DNA of 64,000 nucleotides, taken from assembly GCF_009017415.1 (NCBI RefSeq), contig NC_092409.1, positions 4,278,001 through 4,342,000 of the forward strand, given 5' to 3'. This DNA is from Aspergillus flavus (taxonomy: Eukaryota; Ascomycota; Eurotiomycetes; Eurotiales; Aspergillaceae). Shown piece by piece: positions 1 to 9,387 of the stretch. A program made the position numbers and the translations under genes. Each line of letters begins with the position of its first letter. The first letter of the stretch is position 1. The notes beneath the pieces were generated by a model that saw nothing but the letters and a program-made list of their open reading frames with translations, made no database searches and had not been told where the DNA came from.

Positions 1-1448
1 GAGGAGGCATGGCGTCTGGGGTGGATGGGGAATAGTGGTTCGATATTCCGGCCAACCTGGAAGGTCCAGTGAGCAGGTTCTCAGAGGATACTCCGCCGTT
101 TTTACCGTGCATGTTACTGCCATGGTCCTACTTAAAGACGCAGAAGTGGGGATCCTCTGTCGCACATATTATCTACGGAGTGCGCCACTTATTCTATATG
201 TGTGTATGCATGTCTCCAAGTATGTACATACGTACCTTGTTTTCGGGTTGGTTGAATAGCCTTGGGATGTGTGAGCCTATGTCGCTGTGATGCTCGGGAT
301 ACTAGCCTCCAGCTATTTAAGCTCCCGGCCCAATGTGAACTTCTCCTTTTGTCTCCTTTTCTTTTTCTTTGAAAATTTGTTATAGACCAAGATAAAAACA
401 ACCGGAGATTCGATAGATGAACGACTCCGGCGGCACATTTATCGCCACCGGTAAGCGGAGTGAGAAAGACCAACCCTATGAAAAGTCACTGGATAACGGG
501 AGCCATGACCCGTGGAAATGATAACAGAGAGTAGGGGACATAGCAAAACAGCAGCTGCAAAGCTGTTCGTCTATTATAATCTAGCTTTATTGGTAGTAGA
601 CGTTCTAGACTATCTAATAAGCCTCGCACTCCATAAGAATTCTTCTTATAGTTTACGTGGATCTCTTTTTTGGAGCACAGCCACCGGAACATATCTGATC
701 CTGCTCTTCGCACAGACGTAAAAGGATACACCGCCGCCTGAACGCTCATGTAGGAACACATAGACCACATTCTCGGGGAAGTATAGTGATAATCCACTTG
801 ACTCCTTGCTTCATTACTTACCTTAGTTTCCCATCCTGTTTAAGTGGCGGAAGTTCATGGTGTAAAAGTATACGCGACGGTCTTTGCCACGTACTCGGAA
901 AGATGACTGAAGTTGAAGTTCGATTGCTACTTCAGTAAGGAAGCTTATCATTGTTGAGTTTGCTACTTAAGATGGAGAAGTATCATGTTTCGAGACTATG
1001 CTGACTATCACTTGCAAGCAAAGTTCCGTAATCTAGGAATTCGAAGGATCTATACACCTCTCTGCACTATATCTGTATTCTGTAGTGCCGATGTGGCGAG
1101 CTGAAGAGGCGTATCGGTAAATAGTTCTCTCGTGAATTTATAGATGATTGACCAACCATTGCTCACCACATGTATGCAGGTCCCTTGCATCTATCTAAGC
1201 GATACTTTATTGGGTACTGGCGTCTTTAGGTGGGAGGATCGACGAGTAAGATTTAATCAACAGCATGACTGATCGACGTGCCGTATACAGGTCAGATTGA
1301 TAGATTGTCAATGCGGCCCAACACAGCACCTGTTTCCACGAGATATATACCTATTTCTTCCTCGCCTGTTATCGGCTTTCCTAGCGTAACTTGACCTGCT
1401 TTGTTCTTTAAGTTGATCGGTTCTAAATTTCCCCTTCTTTTTCTCAAC
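1..1448. other. gene-free left edge
   Basis: Only short overlapping frames on both strands, none with recognisable motifs, fungal codon preference or plausible splice structure. The last part (about 1300-1448) is the likely promoter and leader of the sterol reductase. No tRNA or transposon ends were seen. Confidence 0.5.
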
Positions 1449-3174
1449 ATGCTCCAGAATCGAGCATCATCCGCTACTAGGGTCAGCAGCAAACCACATC
1501 TCTATTTGCAAGCCGATGGAAAGCAGCAGAAATCGGGAAACAGTTTTTGGGGCCGTCGCAATCATGTTTCTGCTTTTTCTGGCCTCCTCAGTTTGTTATT
1601 TGTAATTGCTACCTCCCTTTTCGTGCTATTTCTTTGCGTCTGCCTCGAGCATTTCGACGGCTCTTTACGGCAGGGCTTGTATGAGTTACTGGTTCATTCA
1701 TCCCCGACAACCCTTCTTCGGCGCTATGAACCTGAAATATCCTATGGCCATGTGGTGGCGTATACGACCTGGATAGTCTTTCAGGCGCTGTTGTACTCCC
1801 TTCTCCCAGGGAAGACCGTCTATGGACCGCCAACACCGGGAGGCAATACGCTGCCCTACCGCGTGAACGGACTGTTGTCGTGGGGTATCACAGTTGGTGC
1901 AGTCTTCCTGGCCGCTTGTATAGGAGGTGCTGAGGTAGTTGCAAGCTTAGCCCAAAATTGGGCAGCCGTGTTAGCGGCAGCGAACGTCTATGGATTGGCA
2001 GTGCCTGCTCTGGCTGTGGCGAAGGGTCATATATGGCCCACCTTTAAGAACGATCGGAGATTTAGCGGTGCGTACATACTTTTCCCATAGGAATGTTTAA
2101 ACTTTATAGCCTTCTATATGATGTTTCGAGACAGGGGGTTGAAGGGGAGTGTTCGACTAATGGATTCAGGCTCTGTTTTTCACGATTATATGGTTGGAGT
2201 CGAACTGAATCCCCGACTGGGTCAGCACTGGGATCTGAAGATGTTCCAAGTCGGCCGCCTAGGAATGAACTCATGGGTGGTGATGTAGGAATGCTCCCTT
2301 TGCGATTGTATAATGTCGAAAATGTGGACTCACCCAAACAGCGACCTATCTTTCATGGCTCAACAATACCTCCGTTACGGCTCAATCTCTAACTCAATCC
2401 TTATTGTGGTCATTCTCCATGCTATCTACGTCGTTGACTTTTTCATCAACGAAGATTGGCAAGTTCTTCTGATTCCGCGCACTGATCGTACAGAGTTCTA
2501 ACCCTCCCGTTCAGGTACCTTGCAACCATAGATATTGCCCATGACCACTTCGGTTTCACCCTAGCCTGGGGCACTGCCGTTTGGTTACCCATGGTCTACA
2601 CCGTGCAAGCCCAGTATTTGGCCTTGCATCCAGTCGACCTCTCTTCATTGGCATTCAGCGCAATCCTTATAACAGGTCTCGTGAGCTACGTGCTGTTTCG
2701 TCTCGCCAACCACCAGAAACACCTTTTCCGACAAACGCGGGGCAATTGTCAGATTGCCGGCAGCAAGCCTCGCACTATCAGGGCTCAATATACTACAGCG
2801 AAGGGGAAAGTCCACGAGACATCTTTGCTGTGTTCTGGTATGTAGAGTTTTGATTCCCGGACATTGTCTATTTGACTTTCTGCACGCCGTGTATAAAAGC
2901 TGCTCAGTGTATCGAAGCAAAAACTAACTGGGCGGTAGGGTGCTGGGGGATTGTGCGCCATCCCAACTACGTTGGTGACATTGTTTTCTCTTTCTGCACG
3001 TGTGTGTGTTGTGGCTGGTCCCATGTCCTACCATATATGTATTTCATTTATATGACTATCCTGCTGATCCATCGATGCTATCGTGATGAGAAGCGGTGCT
3101 TGGCTAAGTATGGATCGAAGTGGGAGGAGTATCAACGGGTGGTGCGGTGGAGGATGATACCCGGTTTATTCTAA
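1449..3174 (+). CDS. 7-dehydrocholesterol reductase-like sterol reductase (ERG4/ERG24/DHCR7 family)
   Basis: Predicted 469-aa polytopic membrane protein of the sterol-reductase family, which uses NADPH to reduce a ring double bond in the ER membrane. Exons 1449-2067, 2170-2284, 2342-2458, 2515-2837 and 2939-3174 join in frame. The third intron starts with GCAAGT (a GC-AG intron); the other three are GT-AG. Family hallmarks in order: TPGGNTLPYRVNG near residue 135, ELNPRLG near 220, INEDWYLATIDIAHDHFG near 280, FRLANHQKHLFR near 350, a GCWG..RHPNYVGD block, and a C-terminal R.DEKRC..KYG..W..Y...IPGLF. From memory, the FRLANHQ block, the HRC.RDE.RC block and the PY.Y..Y loop fit animal/plant DHCR7 (delta-7 reductase) better than fungal Erg24 (delta-14) or Erg4 (C-24). 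The first in-frame ATG is 1449. The C-terminal part is unusually cysteine-rich. Its 3' end converges with the formyltransferase. The family is secure; the exact double bond reduced is inferred. Confidence 0.82.
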
Positions 3175-3599
3175 GCTTTGTGCATTGTAAAGTGCATTCG
3201 GAGCAGGGTTCAGGCTATGGAAAACATGAGGTCTATTCTAGTAATATAGGCTGAATGGAAGCGGACTATATACTATTATTTTAACTGGACTCCACCGAAC
3301 TGTTGCTCTGCCGCACTTACGAGCCCAGTGTGAAAAGGTTGGGTGGGAGACAGCATTCACCCATTTACCTCCTATCTGTACGGAGTATGTGGGTGAGAAA
3401 GTTAGGACCAAGTGTCTTCCATCGTCATAAAGAACCGTAGTGGGCATCGTTATGCCTGGGAGGCCCCAGAGTCCCTTGTCGAAGATCTACGCGATATGTT
3501 CCGCAGAGGAGGAGGAGAAGCTTATGGGGCTGTGTCCGGCTGGAACCGAGATCTAGAGTAGACTCTTGTGCGAACTGACTGGACATCTACTTCGTGTCA
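3175..3599. other. convergent 3' intergenic region
   Basis: Lies between the 3' ends of the sterol reductase and the formyltransferase. It holds one TACGGAGTA motif (3379-3387). No coding content supported. Confidence 0.6.
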
Positions 3600-4583
3600 T
3601 TAAGTTCTGCCCCTCGTTGTATGGACTACGCCACATGGCATGGCCTTATTGGGCAGTATGCAAGGAAGTGGGTATGAGGAGCCGAAGACCTTCGTAAAAG
3701 TCTCCTGGTCCAACAATCGTCCCTCCAACTCAGCGTGGACAATCCGCAGAACCCCTCCATCGCAAGCAATTGCTCGCAACTGACCTCCTTCCTGCAGCAG
3801 ACTAGGCCGAGCGGAAGAGGTAGGGCTATCGTCTAGCACCAACGTGCGCCAAATCGTGATTCGTCCCCTCGCCGTGTCCATGAACGCCCCCGGATACGGA
3901 TGGGTCACAGCTCGCACAAGATTATGAATCTGTCGTGCTCCCATCGTGCCCCAATCAATCAACCCGTCCTGTGGTTTGCGTCCCCCAAAGTAGGACCCGG
4001 ATCTGAGATCCATCTTTCTCGCTACCACCGTGCCCCTCACTATCTCGGGGAGGGTTTGGCAGAGCACCAACTCGGCCGCGACTAAGACCTTGGAAAACAC
4101 ATCCGAGGCCGTATCATTGGGCAGGATAGGCACTGCCATTTGCCCCACAATAGCGCCTGCATCAGGCTTCCGGACCATTTCGTGGAGGGTGGCGCCCGTC
4201 TGGGTTTCACCGTGCAGGAGGGCCCAGTTGACGGGGGCTCGTCCACGGTAGTGAGGTAGCAAAGAGCCATGCATATTGTAGCATCCACGACGCGCCGTCT
4301 CCAGCACCGGCACGCTAAGTATCTTGCGGTAGTAGAACGAGAAGATCAGATCGGGGTTCAGCGATCGCAGACGCGTAAGCATTTCTTCTGTATTCGGACT
4401 GTCGGGCGTCACCACGGGGATTCCATGGAGGCTTGCGAGGTTCGAGACACTATCGAACCAGATGTTTTCGTCGTCATCATCTGAATGGGTGACCACCAGC
4501 TTGACCTCGATGTTTTGTGCAAGGAGAACGGAGAGACACCTCACGCCTACGTTGTGGTATCCGAAAACGACCGCAGAGACCAT
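3600..4583 (-). CDS. ArnA-type nucleotide-sugar N-formyltransferase
   Basis: Intronless 327-aa protein of the formyl_transf_N/C family. It most resembles the N-terminal half of bacterial ArnA, which transfers a formyl group from N10-formyl-THF to the 4-amino group of UDP-4-amino-4-deoxy-L-arabinose. Seen in the sequence: N-terminal VVFGYHNVGVRCL, the segment FSFYYRKIL (residues 81-89), and NMHGSLLPHYRGRAPVNW starting at Asn103. Asn103, His105 and Asp141 (in RKPDAGAIV) align with ArnA's N102/H104/D140 triad. A C-terminal subdomain with HNLVRAVTHPYPGAF follows. Unlike ArnA, there is no fused decarboxylase domain; a separate decarboxylase gene starts 288 bp away and diverges from it. Mitochondrial Met-tRNA formyltransferase was considered, but FSFYYRKI and the lack of a targeting peptide fit sugar formyltransferases better. 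Likely horizontal origin from bacteria is an inference. Confidence 0.88.
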   Translation of the reverse strand: MVSAVVFGYHNVGVRCLSVLLAQNIEVKLVVTHSDDDDENIWFDSVSNLASLHGIPVVTPDSPNTEEMLTRLRSLNPDLIFSFYYRKILSVPVLETARRGCYNMHGSLLPHYRGRAPVNWALLHGETQTGATLHEMVRKPDAGAIVGQMAVPILPNDTASDVFSKVLVAAELVLCQTLPEIVRGTVVARKMDLRSGSYFGGRKPQDGLIDWGTMGARQIHNLVRAVTHPYPGAFMDTARGRITIWRTLVLDDSPTSSARPSLLQEGGQLRAIACDGGVLRIVHAELEGRLLDQETFTKVFGSSYPLPCILPNKAMPCGVVHTTRGRT

Positions 4584-4871
4584 TGCCAGCTTGATTGTAT
4601 TAGACTTCGGGCAGTTGGAGAGACACAGTGAAGAATAGATGAATATCGCTGTGGTTGCTGCAGGGAATGGTGCTGTGGCCAGCTGAGGCAGGCTATTATA
4701 CGATTTACCCTTTCCTCGGCCCTAAAAGTCGGGATTCTGGCCAAGCTGGGTGGAGCTTAAGGTTTCGCCGTATCATTGATTTATACCGAACTTCGCGAGA
4801 TATCCCAACCTAGCACTCGTTTCTTTGCGGTGAACGGTAGCAGAGCATTTTGGGTCAAGAATTGACTAAAA
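4584..4871. promoter_or_regulatory. bidirectional promoter of formyltransferase and UXS genes
   Basis: This 288-bp gap separates the divergent start codons of the formyltransferase (minus) and the UXS gene (plus), so both promoters must fit here. The arrangement suggests joint expression. No specific binding site could be named. Confidence 0.55.
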
Positions 4872-6066
4872 ATGTCTGGCCAGGGTGTACCAGAAAATAA
4901 ACATTCCAAGATCCTGGTTGCTGGAGTATGTATAGCAGGGGGGAAAATACTGAGATTATTGAATATACTGATGTTAGTAGGCTGCGGGGTTCTTAGGGTC
5001 ACATCTTGTAGACCTTCTGCTAGAGAAAGGCCATGAGGTGATTGGTCTGGACAACTTCCAAACGGGCTTTCCCAACAACCTGAAACACTTAATTTCGAAT
5101 GCCAAATTCACCCTCGTCCGGTATGGGAACCACACAGCAGTGGAGACCTGAGTGGTAAAGGCTTAGGATACTGACTCGCTTTGAACAGCCATGATGTGCG
5201 AGCTCCTTTACCAGAGCTACCTATCGTGGATCAGATATATCACCTCGCCTGTCCAGCTAGTCCCATCCAGTACCAGAAAGACCATATTGGCACCCTAGAT
5301 ACCTGCTACCGCGGCACAAAAAGTCTGCTAGAATTCGCAACACAACGCAAGATCCGAATTCTATTCACAAGCACATCTGGTTCGTAGCATCCCCTATCGG
5401 CAAAGAACAACTACTGATTGGGCCGCCTGGTCATCAGAGGTCTACGGAGATCCCAAGGTCTGTCCCCAACCGGAGACATACTGGGGGAATGTGAATCCCT
5501 TTGGTCCCCGGTCTTGCTATGATGAAGGCAAACGAGTCGGGGAGGCTCTAATGTATGGATATCGGGAACAGCATGGAACTGACATTCGGATTGCCCGTAT
5601 TTTCAACACGTACGGACCGCGGATGGCTGCCTCGGATGGAAGGGTCGTTTCTTCATTCATTGCGAGCGCGTTATCGGGACAACCCATCCAAGTTACGGGC
5701 GACGGATCGGCGACCCGTTCATTCCAGTATGTTAGTGATTGCGCGAACGGCCTCTATAGGTTGATGAATAGCAATTACGCAAAAGGACCGGTGAACATAG
5801 GGAACGATAATGAGAATACCATACTACAGTTAGCGGAGATGGTTGCGGAGCTAGTAGCCAGTACTACTAGTCAGCAACCCAAGGTCAGTATCAAATTCCT
5901 TCCATCACCGGTAGATGATCCTACCACTCGACGACCGGACAATTCTCTAGCACTGAGAGAACTTGGGTGGAAACCAATTGTGTCCCTTGAGCAGGGCCTA
6001 AGACACACCATTCGGTGGCATATTGAGGAAATGAGTCGTGGTGGCCACCGTGTAGCGCGGCTGTAA
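4872..6066 (+). CDS. UDP-glucuronate decarboxylase (UXS-type short-chain dehydrogenase)
   Basis: Predicted 337-aa cytosolic NAD-dependent extended SDR. It decarboxylates UDP-glucuronate through UDP-4-keto-xylose. Exons 4872-4925, 4981-5120, 5189-5379 and 5438-6066 join in frame; the introns are 55, 68 and 58 bp, each GT-AG. The Rossmann motif GAAGFLG (residues 18-24) is built across intron 1. HDVRAPL is built across intron 2, and STSEVYGDP across intron 3. The catalytic Tyr156-x3-Lys160 sits in CYDEGKR, followed by [19 protein letters not shown] and TRSFQYVSD, all UXS signatures. No N-terminal membrane anchor, unlike Golgi-type UXS. Fungal-style introns indicate long residence in the genome. 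The neighbouring aminotransferase and formyltransferase suggest that the 4-keto intermediate, not UDP-xylose, may be the useful product; that is inference. Confidence 0.9.
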
Positions 6067-6128
6067 TACTACGCTCGTGGGGTTGTGGAGGAAAATATTA
6101 CAAAGAGCATCCTCAATTCGCTATGTCT

Positions 6129-7277
6129 CTATATACGAGTCAAACGTCTCATGAAATACCACTTTATTGTTTCAACCACCTTGCGTGCTTGCTCCATAGT
6201 CATCGTATAGAAGATCGGAAGACGAACCAGCCTCTCGCTCTCGCGAGTTGCGAGGTCCTGTCGATCAAGAACGTGCCGACCTTGGGCGCCGGGGACCGTC
6301 GAGTGTAGAGGACTATAATGGGCGAGAACCGTTATCCCTGCATCTTTCATGGCGGTAATGAATTCTCTGCGCTGCGCTCCATCCTTCACTCTTATAAAGA
6401 AGATATGTGCATTGTGCTGGCAGTAAGATGGTACAGAGGGTAGAACAATTGGTACATCATCGCCTAGCTTAGATAATTCCCTGTAGTAGAAATTCCAGAT
6501 CTCCAAACGTTGGCTTTGTATGCAATCGGACGCTTCAAGCTGGCCCCAAAGGTAGGCGGCCTGTATCTCGCTGAGGGTATAGCTCGCCCCAGCCTGTTGC
6601 CAGGTATAGTGGGCGACTTCCCCACGCAGGAACTTTTGGCGGTTGGTGCCTTTATCTTTGATAATTTCCGCTTGCTCGACAAGGCCAGGGTCGTTGATCA
6701 GAATCGCGCCACCTTGCCCGCCTGCTGTCACGTTCTTGCTCTCGTGGAAGCTGAAGCACCCGATGTGGCCAATTGTGCCCAACGCACGACCTTTATAGGT
6801 TGAGAACAAACCCTGCGCGGCGTCTTCCACAATATAGATCCCTCGCTCGGTGGCTATATGCAAAAGAGCATCCATATCGCAAGCGACACCAGCATAGTGA
6901 ACCGGGACGATCACACGGGTCTTGTCAGTGATGGCATCTTGGAGCTTTTCCATGTCCATGTTCATGGTCTCGGGCGCAATATCCACAAACACCAACGAGG
7001 CCCCGCGAAGTAGGAATGCATTGGCGGTAGAAACATAGGTGTAGCTGGGGACAATGACTTCATCTCCATGCTGAATGTTCAGGACCAATGCTGCCAAATC
7101 GAGGGCAGCAGTCCCAGATGGAGTAAGGAATACTTTGGCGGCGGGCAATTTCCTTTCCAGCCAATTTTGACATAAGACGGTGTATTCTCCATCGCCACTT
7201 AGGGTGCCTTTCCGCACCGCTTGCTCAACATATTGCAGCTCTGAGCCCGCTACTGTAGGAACGCTGAACGGTATCAT
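6129..7277 (-). CDS. WecE/ArnB-type nucleotide-sugar 4-aminotransferase (DegT/DnrJ/EryC1)
   Basis: Intronless 382-aa PLP enzyme. ATG at 7277 is chosen because MIPFSVP is the family's normal N-terminus; the frame continues upstream only through non-ATG codons. Seen: LTPSGTAALD (residues 51-60), GDEVIVPSYTYVSTANAFLLRG, VHYAG near 127, the EDAAQG cofactor motif (151-156), and FSFHESKN with the Schiff-base Lys181. Then come IKDKGTNRQKFLRG and KDGAQRREF, and near the end ESERLVRLPIF. The pattern and length (about 376 aa) match E. coli WecE (dTDP-4-keto-6-deoxyglucose transaminase) closely, and ArnB more distantly. With a UXS next to it, a UDP-4-keto-pentose is the more likely substrate here. Its 3' end lies 62 bp from the 3' end of the UXS gene. 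Such enzymes are typically bacterial; transfer is inferred. Confidence 0.92.
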   Translation of the reverse strand: MIPFSVPTVAGSELQYVEQAVRKGTLSGDGEYTVLCQNWLERKLPAAKVFLTPSGTAALDLAALVLNIQHGDEVIVPSYTYVSTANAFLLRGASLVFVDIAPETMNMDMEKLQDAITDKTRVIVPVHYAGVACDMDALLHIATERGIYIVEDAAQGLFSTYKGRALGTIGHIGCFSFHESKNVTAGGQGGAILINDPGLVEQAEIIKDKGTNRQKFLRGEVAHYTWQQAGASYTLSEIQAAYLWGQLEASDCIQSQRLEIWNFYYRELSKLGDDVPIVLPSVPSYCQHNAHIFFIRVKDGAQRREFITAMKDAGITVLAHYSPLHSTVPGAQGRHVLDRQDLATRESERLVRLPIFYTMTMEQARKVVETIKWYFMRRLTRI

Positions 7278-9387
7278 GATGTTGAAAGATTTGGAACAGA
7301 TTGTATGGCGAAGTTCTTCTACAGAAAGCCCCTCAATTGTCAACGAGTGTAGTGTCCTGAACGTGCGCTGGTAAGCTTGGCAGTATGGTCCGGTAATTTA
7401 TCACTTTATCAAAGTACGAGTTTATATCTTGTGTACGGAGTATGTATTTTATAAATCACAGTTCTATCTGAACGAATATGGAGTCATTTAACCTCCGAAA
7501 AATGTCAAGTATATGATTTAGAATTCTCAGGATGTTCAATGCTGCGAATAACCTGGCAATATCACCCAAAGCATTTATCGTCAAGAAACACAGACCTGGG
7601 GACAGAAGCTTAGCAGTTCTCAGGTTTAGCGTAGATTTACCTATGGCTTGCTTAGTGCATTTAGCCAGAGCACCCCGGCACGTCCTCGGAAGAATGCTGT
7701 ATTGAGCCCTTGTAAGAATGACATGCTGATTCCGAAGCATTAAAAATGATTCACTAGAAAGTCCTAATGTCATCATTGTGATTGTGTGGATACAGGACTA
7801 TATAACCTCGCCCAGTCCTCCAAACTGCCTCCAGGTTTCTCTCCACTCCTACACACCTACAGAAGCAACTACAGAGCACCAGGGCGGAGAGCACTGAATC
7901 CTTAGCTGTGCCTACTTGCGAAAATCTTTATCATCATCCAAAACGTGTCATCTTACAACACCGTGGAGAGGACTGCGACCCCTGGGTTCCGCAAGAAGAT
8001 CATGATAATACCATGAGAGCATATCTAACCGCTTCAGGGCGTTCGCACGATGAACTTGACCAAAAAAATACATCACTCACACATCCTGAAGAAAGTGCAG
8101 CACAAATTCTACCGCGTTCACCGGGCTGAGGACGGTACAGTGTATGTATATAGTCAATCCCACTCGACCAAAACACAGTTATCCCCAACATATATCACAC
8201 AGTCGTATCTGAGAACCTGGCTAATATCTATGTAGTTCACTCCGCAGGTTTCGGAACCCAGCTAAAGAGCAGAACGTTCTACAAATGATAAGATACTTCA
8301 GTGATCAGCTTGAATGGGGAAGATGAGTGTGCATGCTAGGGGTTTGGAAGAGGGTGTCACGGTTCGTTTCTTGGGGACTAATTTGATTATTGATGTTGTT
8401 AAGTGAGTGACCCCTTCTCAATCTCGTTCACCGCGCTAGGCAACTTGACTCGACGCGCAGAGGATGAGCTTTACTCAGAAATAGGAGGTATACTGAAAGT
8501 TTTCTAGTATATCTACTTGACTTGTTTCTTTCTAGTGAGTGATGTTCCTTCTAACCTTTTCCAAATAACCTCATAGCCGAGAACGTTGATTTATGGAGCA
8601 TGGGAGGTCTCTTCAATCCTCCCGCGGTTATTAGGGCTGTATCCAGGATACCAGATAATAAGATTTTGGGGTCAAATCGCCTATATCGCTGTGTTTATAT
8701 TCTAGGGAACACATCTACTAGTAGATATGTCAGCATACCTACTAGCTGGTATGTAGGGGCCTGTTTGGCTCCTTAGAAGACTACCGACGTGATCCACTGC
8801 CGCAGGATAGGGCTCCCTGAATCCTTCGGTTTGACCTACATATAGACATGGTTATTCAATTGTTTGGAAATTGTAAATGAACAAGGTACATATGCATCAC
8901 AAGTAGGGGGAAAGCGTCCTAGCTAGTAATTACGCTTGGTATCTGCTTAAAGGCAATGATATGGGGTTGAATTGGGGCTTGATTCTCTCTATATAATGAA
9001 CGACCTAGTGTTATAGACTTAAGCTGGACTAGTAATCAATTGGTTCATAATTTACACTCATTTGTTTTCCTGCCTGTTGTTTCAACCGGTTTCACCCATT
9101 TCGGCCTTGTCCTCGTCAGCTTGTTTCCGTTCACACTCTTTTACCCCCCCCACAATTACGGCTGCATTTGATACTCGTTGCAGTGCTTCCACATCTCACT
9201 TGTATCCGCCCGGCCCTGTTATGCGGTTAGTGACGACTTCTTGCGGACATTGATAAAAAGAGGGTTACTGTGTGAGTAGATCGAGGAAGAACTTCAGAGA
9301 AGTTCCACTGGAGGAATCTGGGATCACCAGGGCCGCATTATGTGAGAAATCTAAAGTTGACAGATCGGTCGATGGGATGCCGAGTTT
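7278..9387. other. gene-free, AT-rich stretch between aminotransferase and NLR remnant
   Basis: About 2.1 kb. It contains a TACGGAGTA motif at 7434-7442 and only short frames (for example 7908-8129 and 9062-9253) with no recognisable domain. The P-loop/NACHT domain expected upstream of the following gene was looked for and not found. Confidence 0.5.

Noticed and set aside
486..797. 103-aa minus frame at the left edge
   Set aside because: No motif, and overlapped by frames of similar size on the other strand.
2068..2938. Multiple frames in the sterol reductase suggesting decay
   Set aside because: Four introns restore a full-length 469-aa protein with conserved family blocks.
4926..5437. Apparent frame breaks in the UXS gene suggesting a pseudogene
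   Set aside because: All three breaks are explained by consensus introns that restore conserved motifs.
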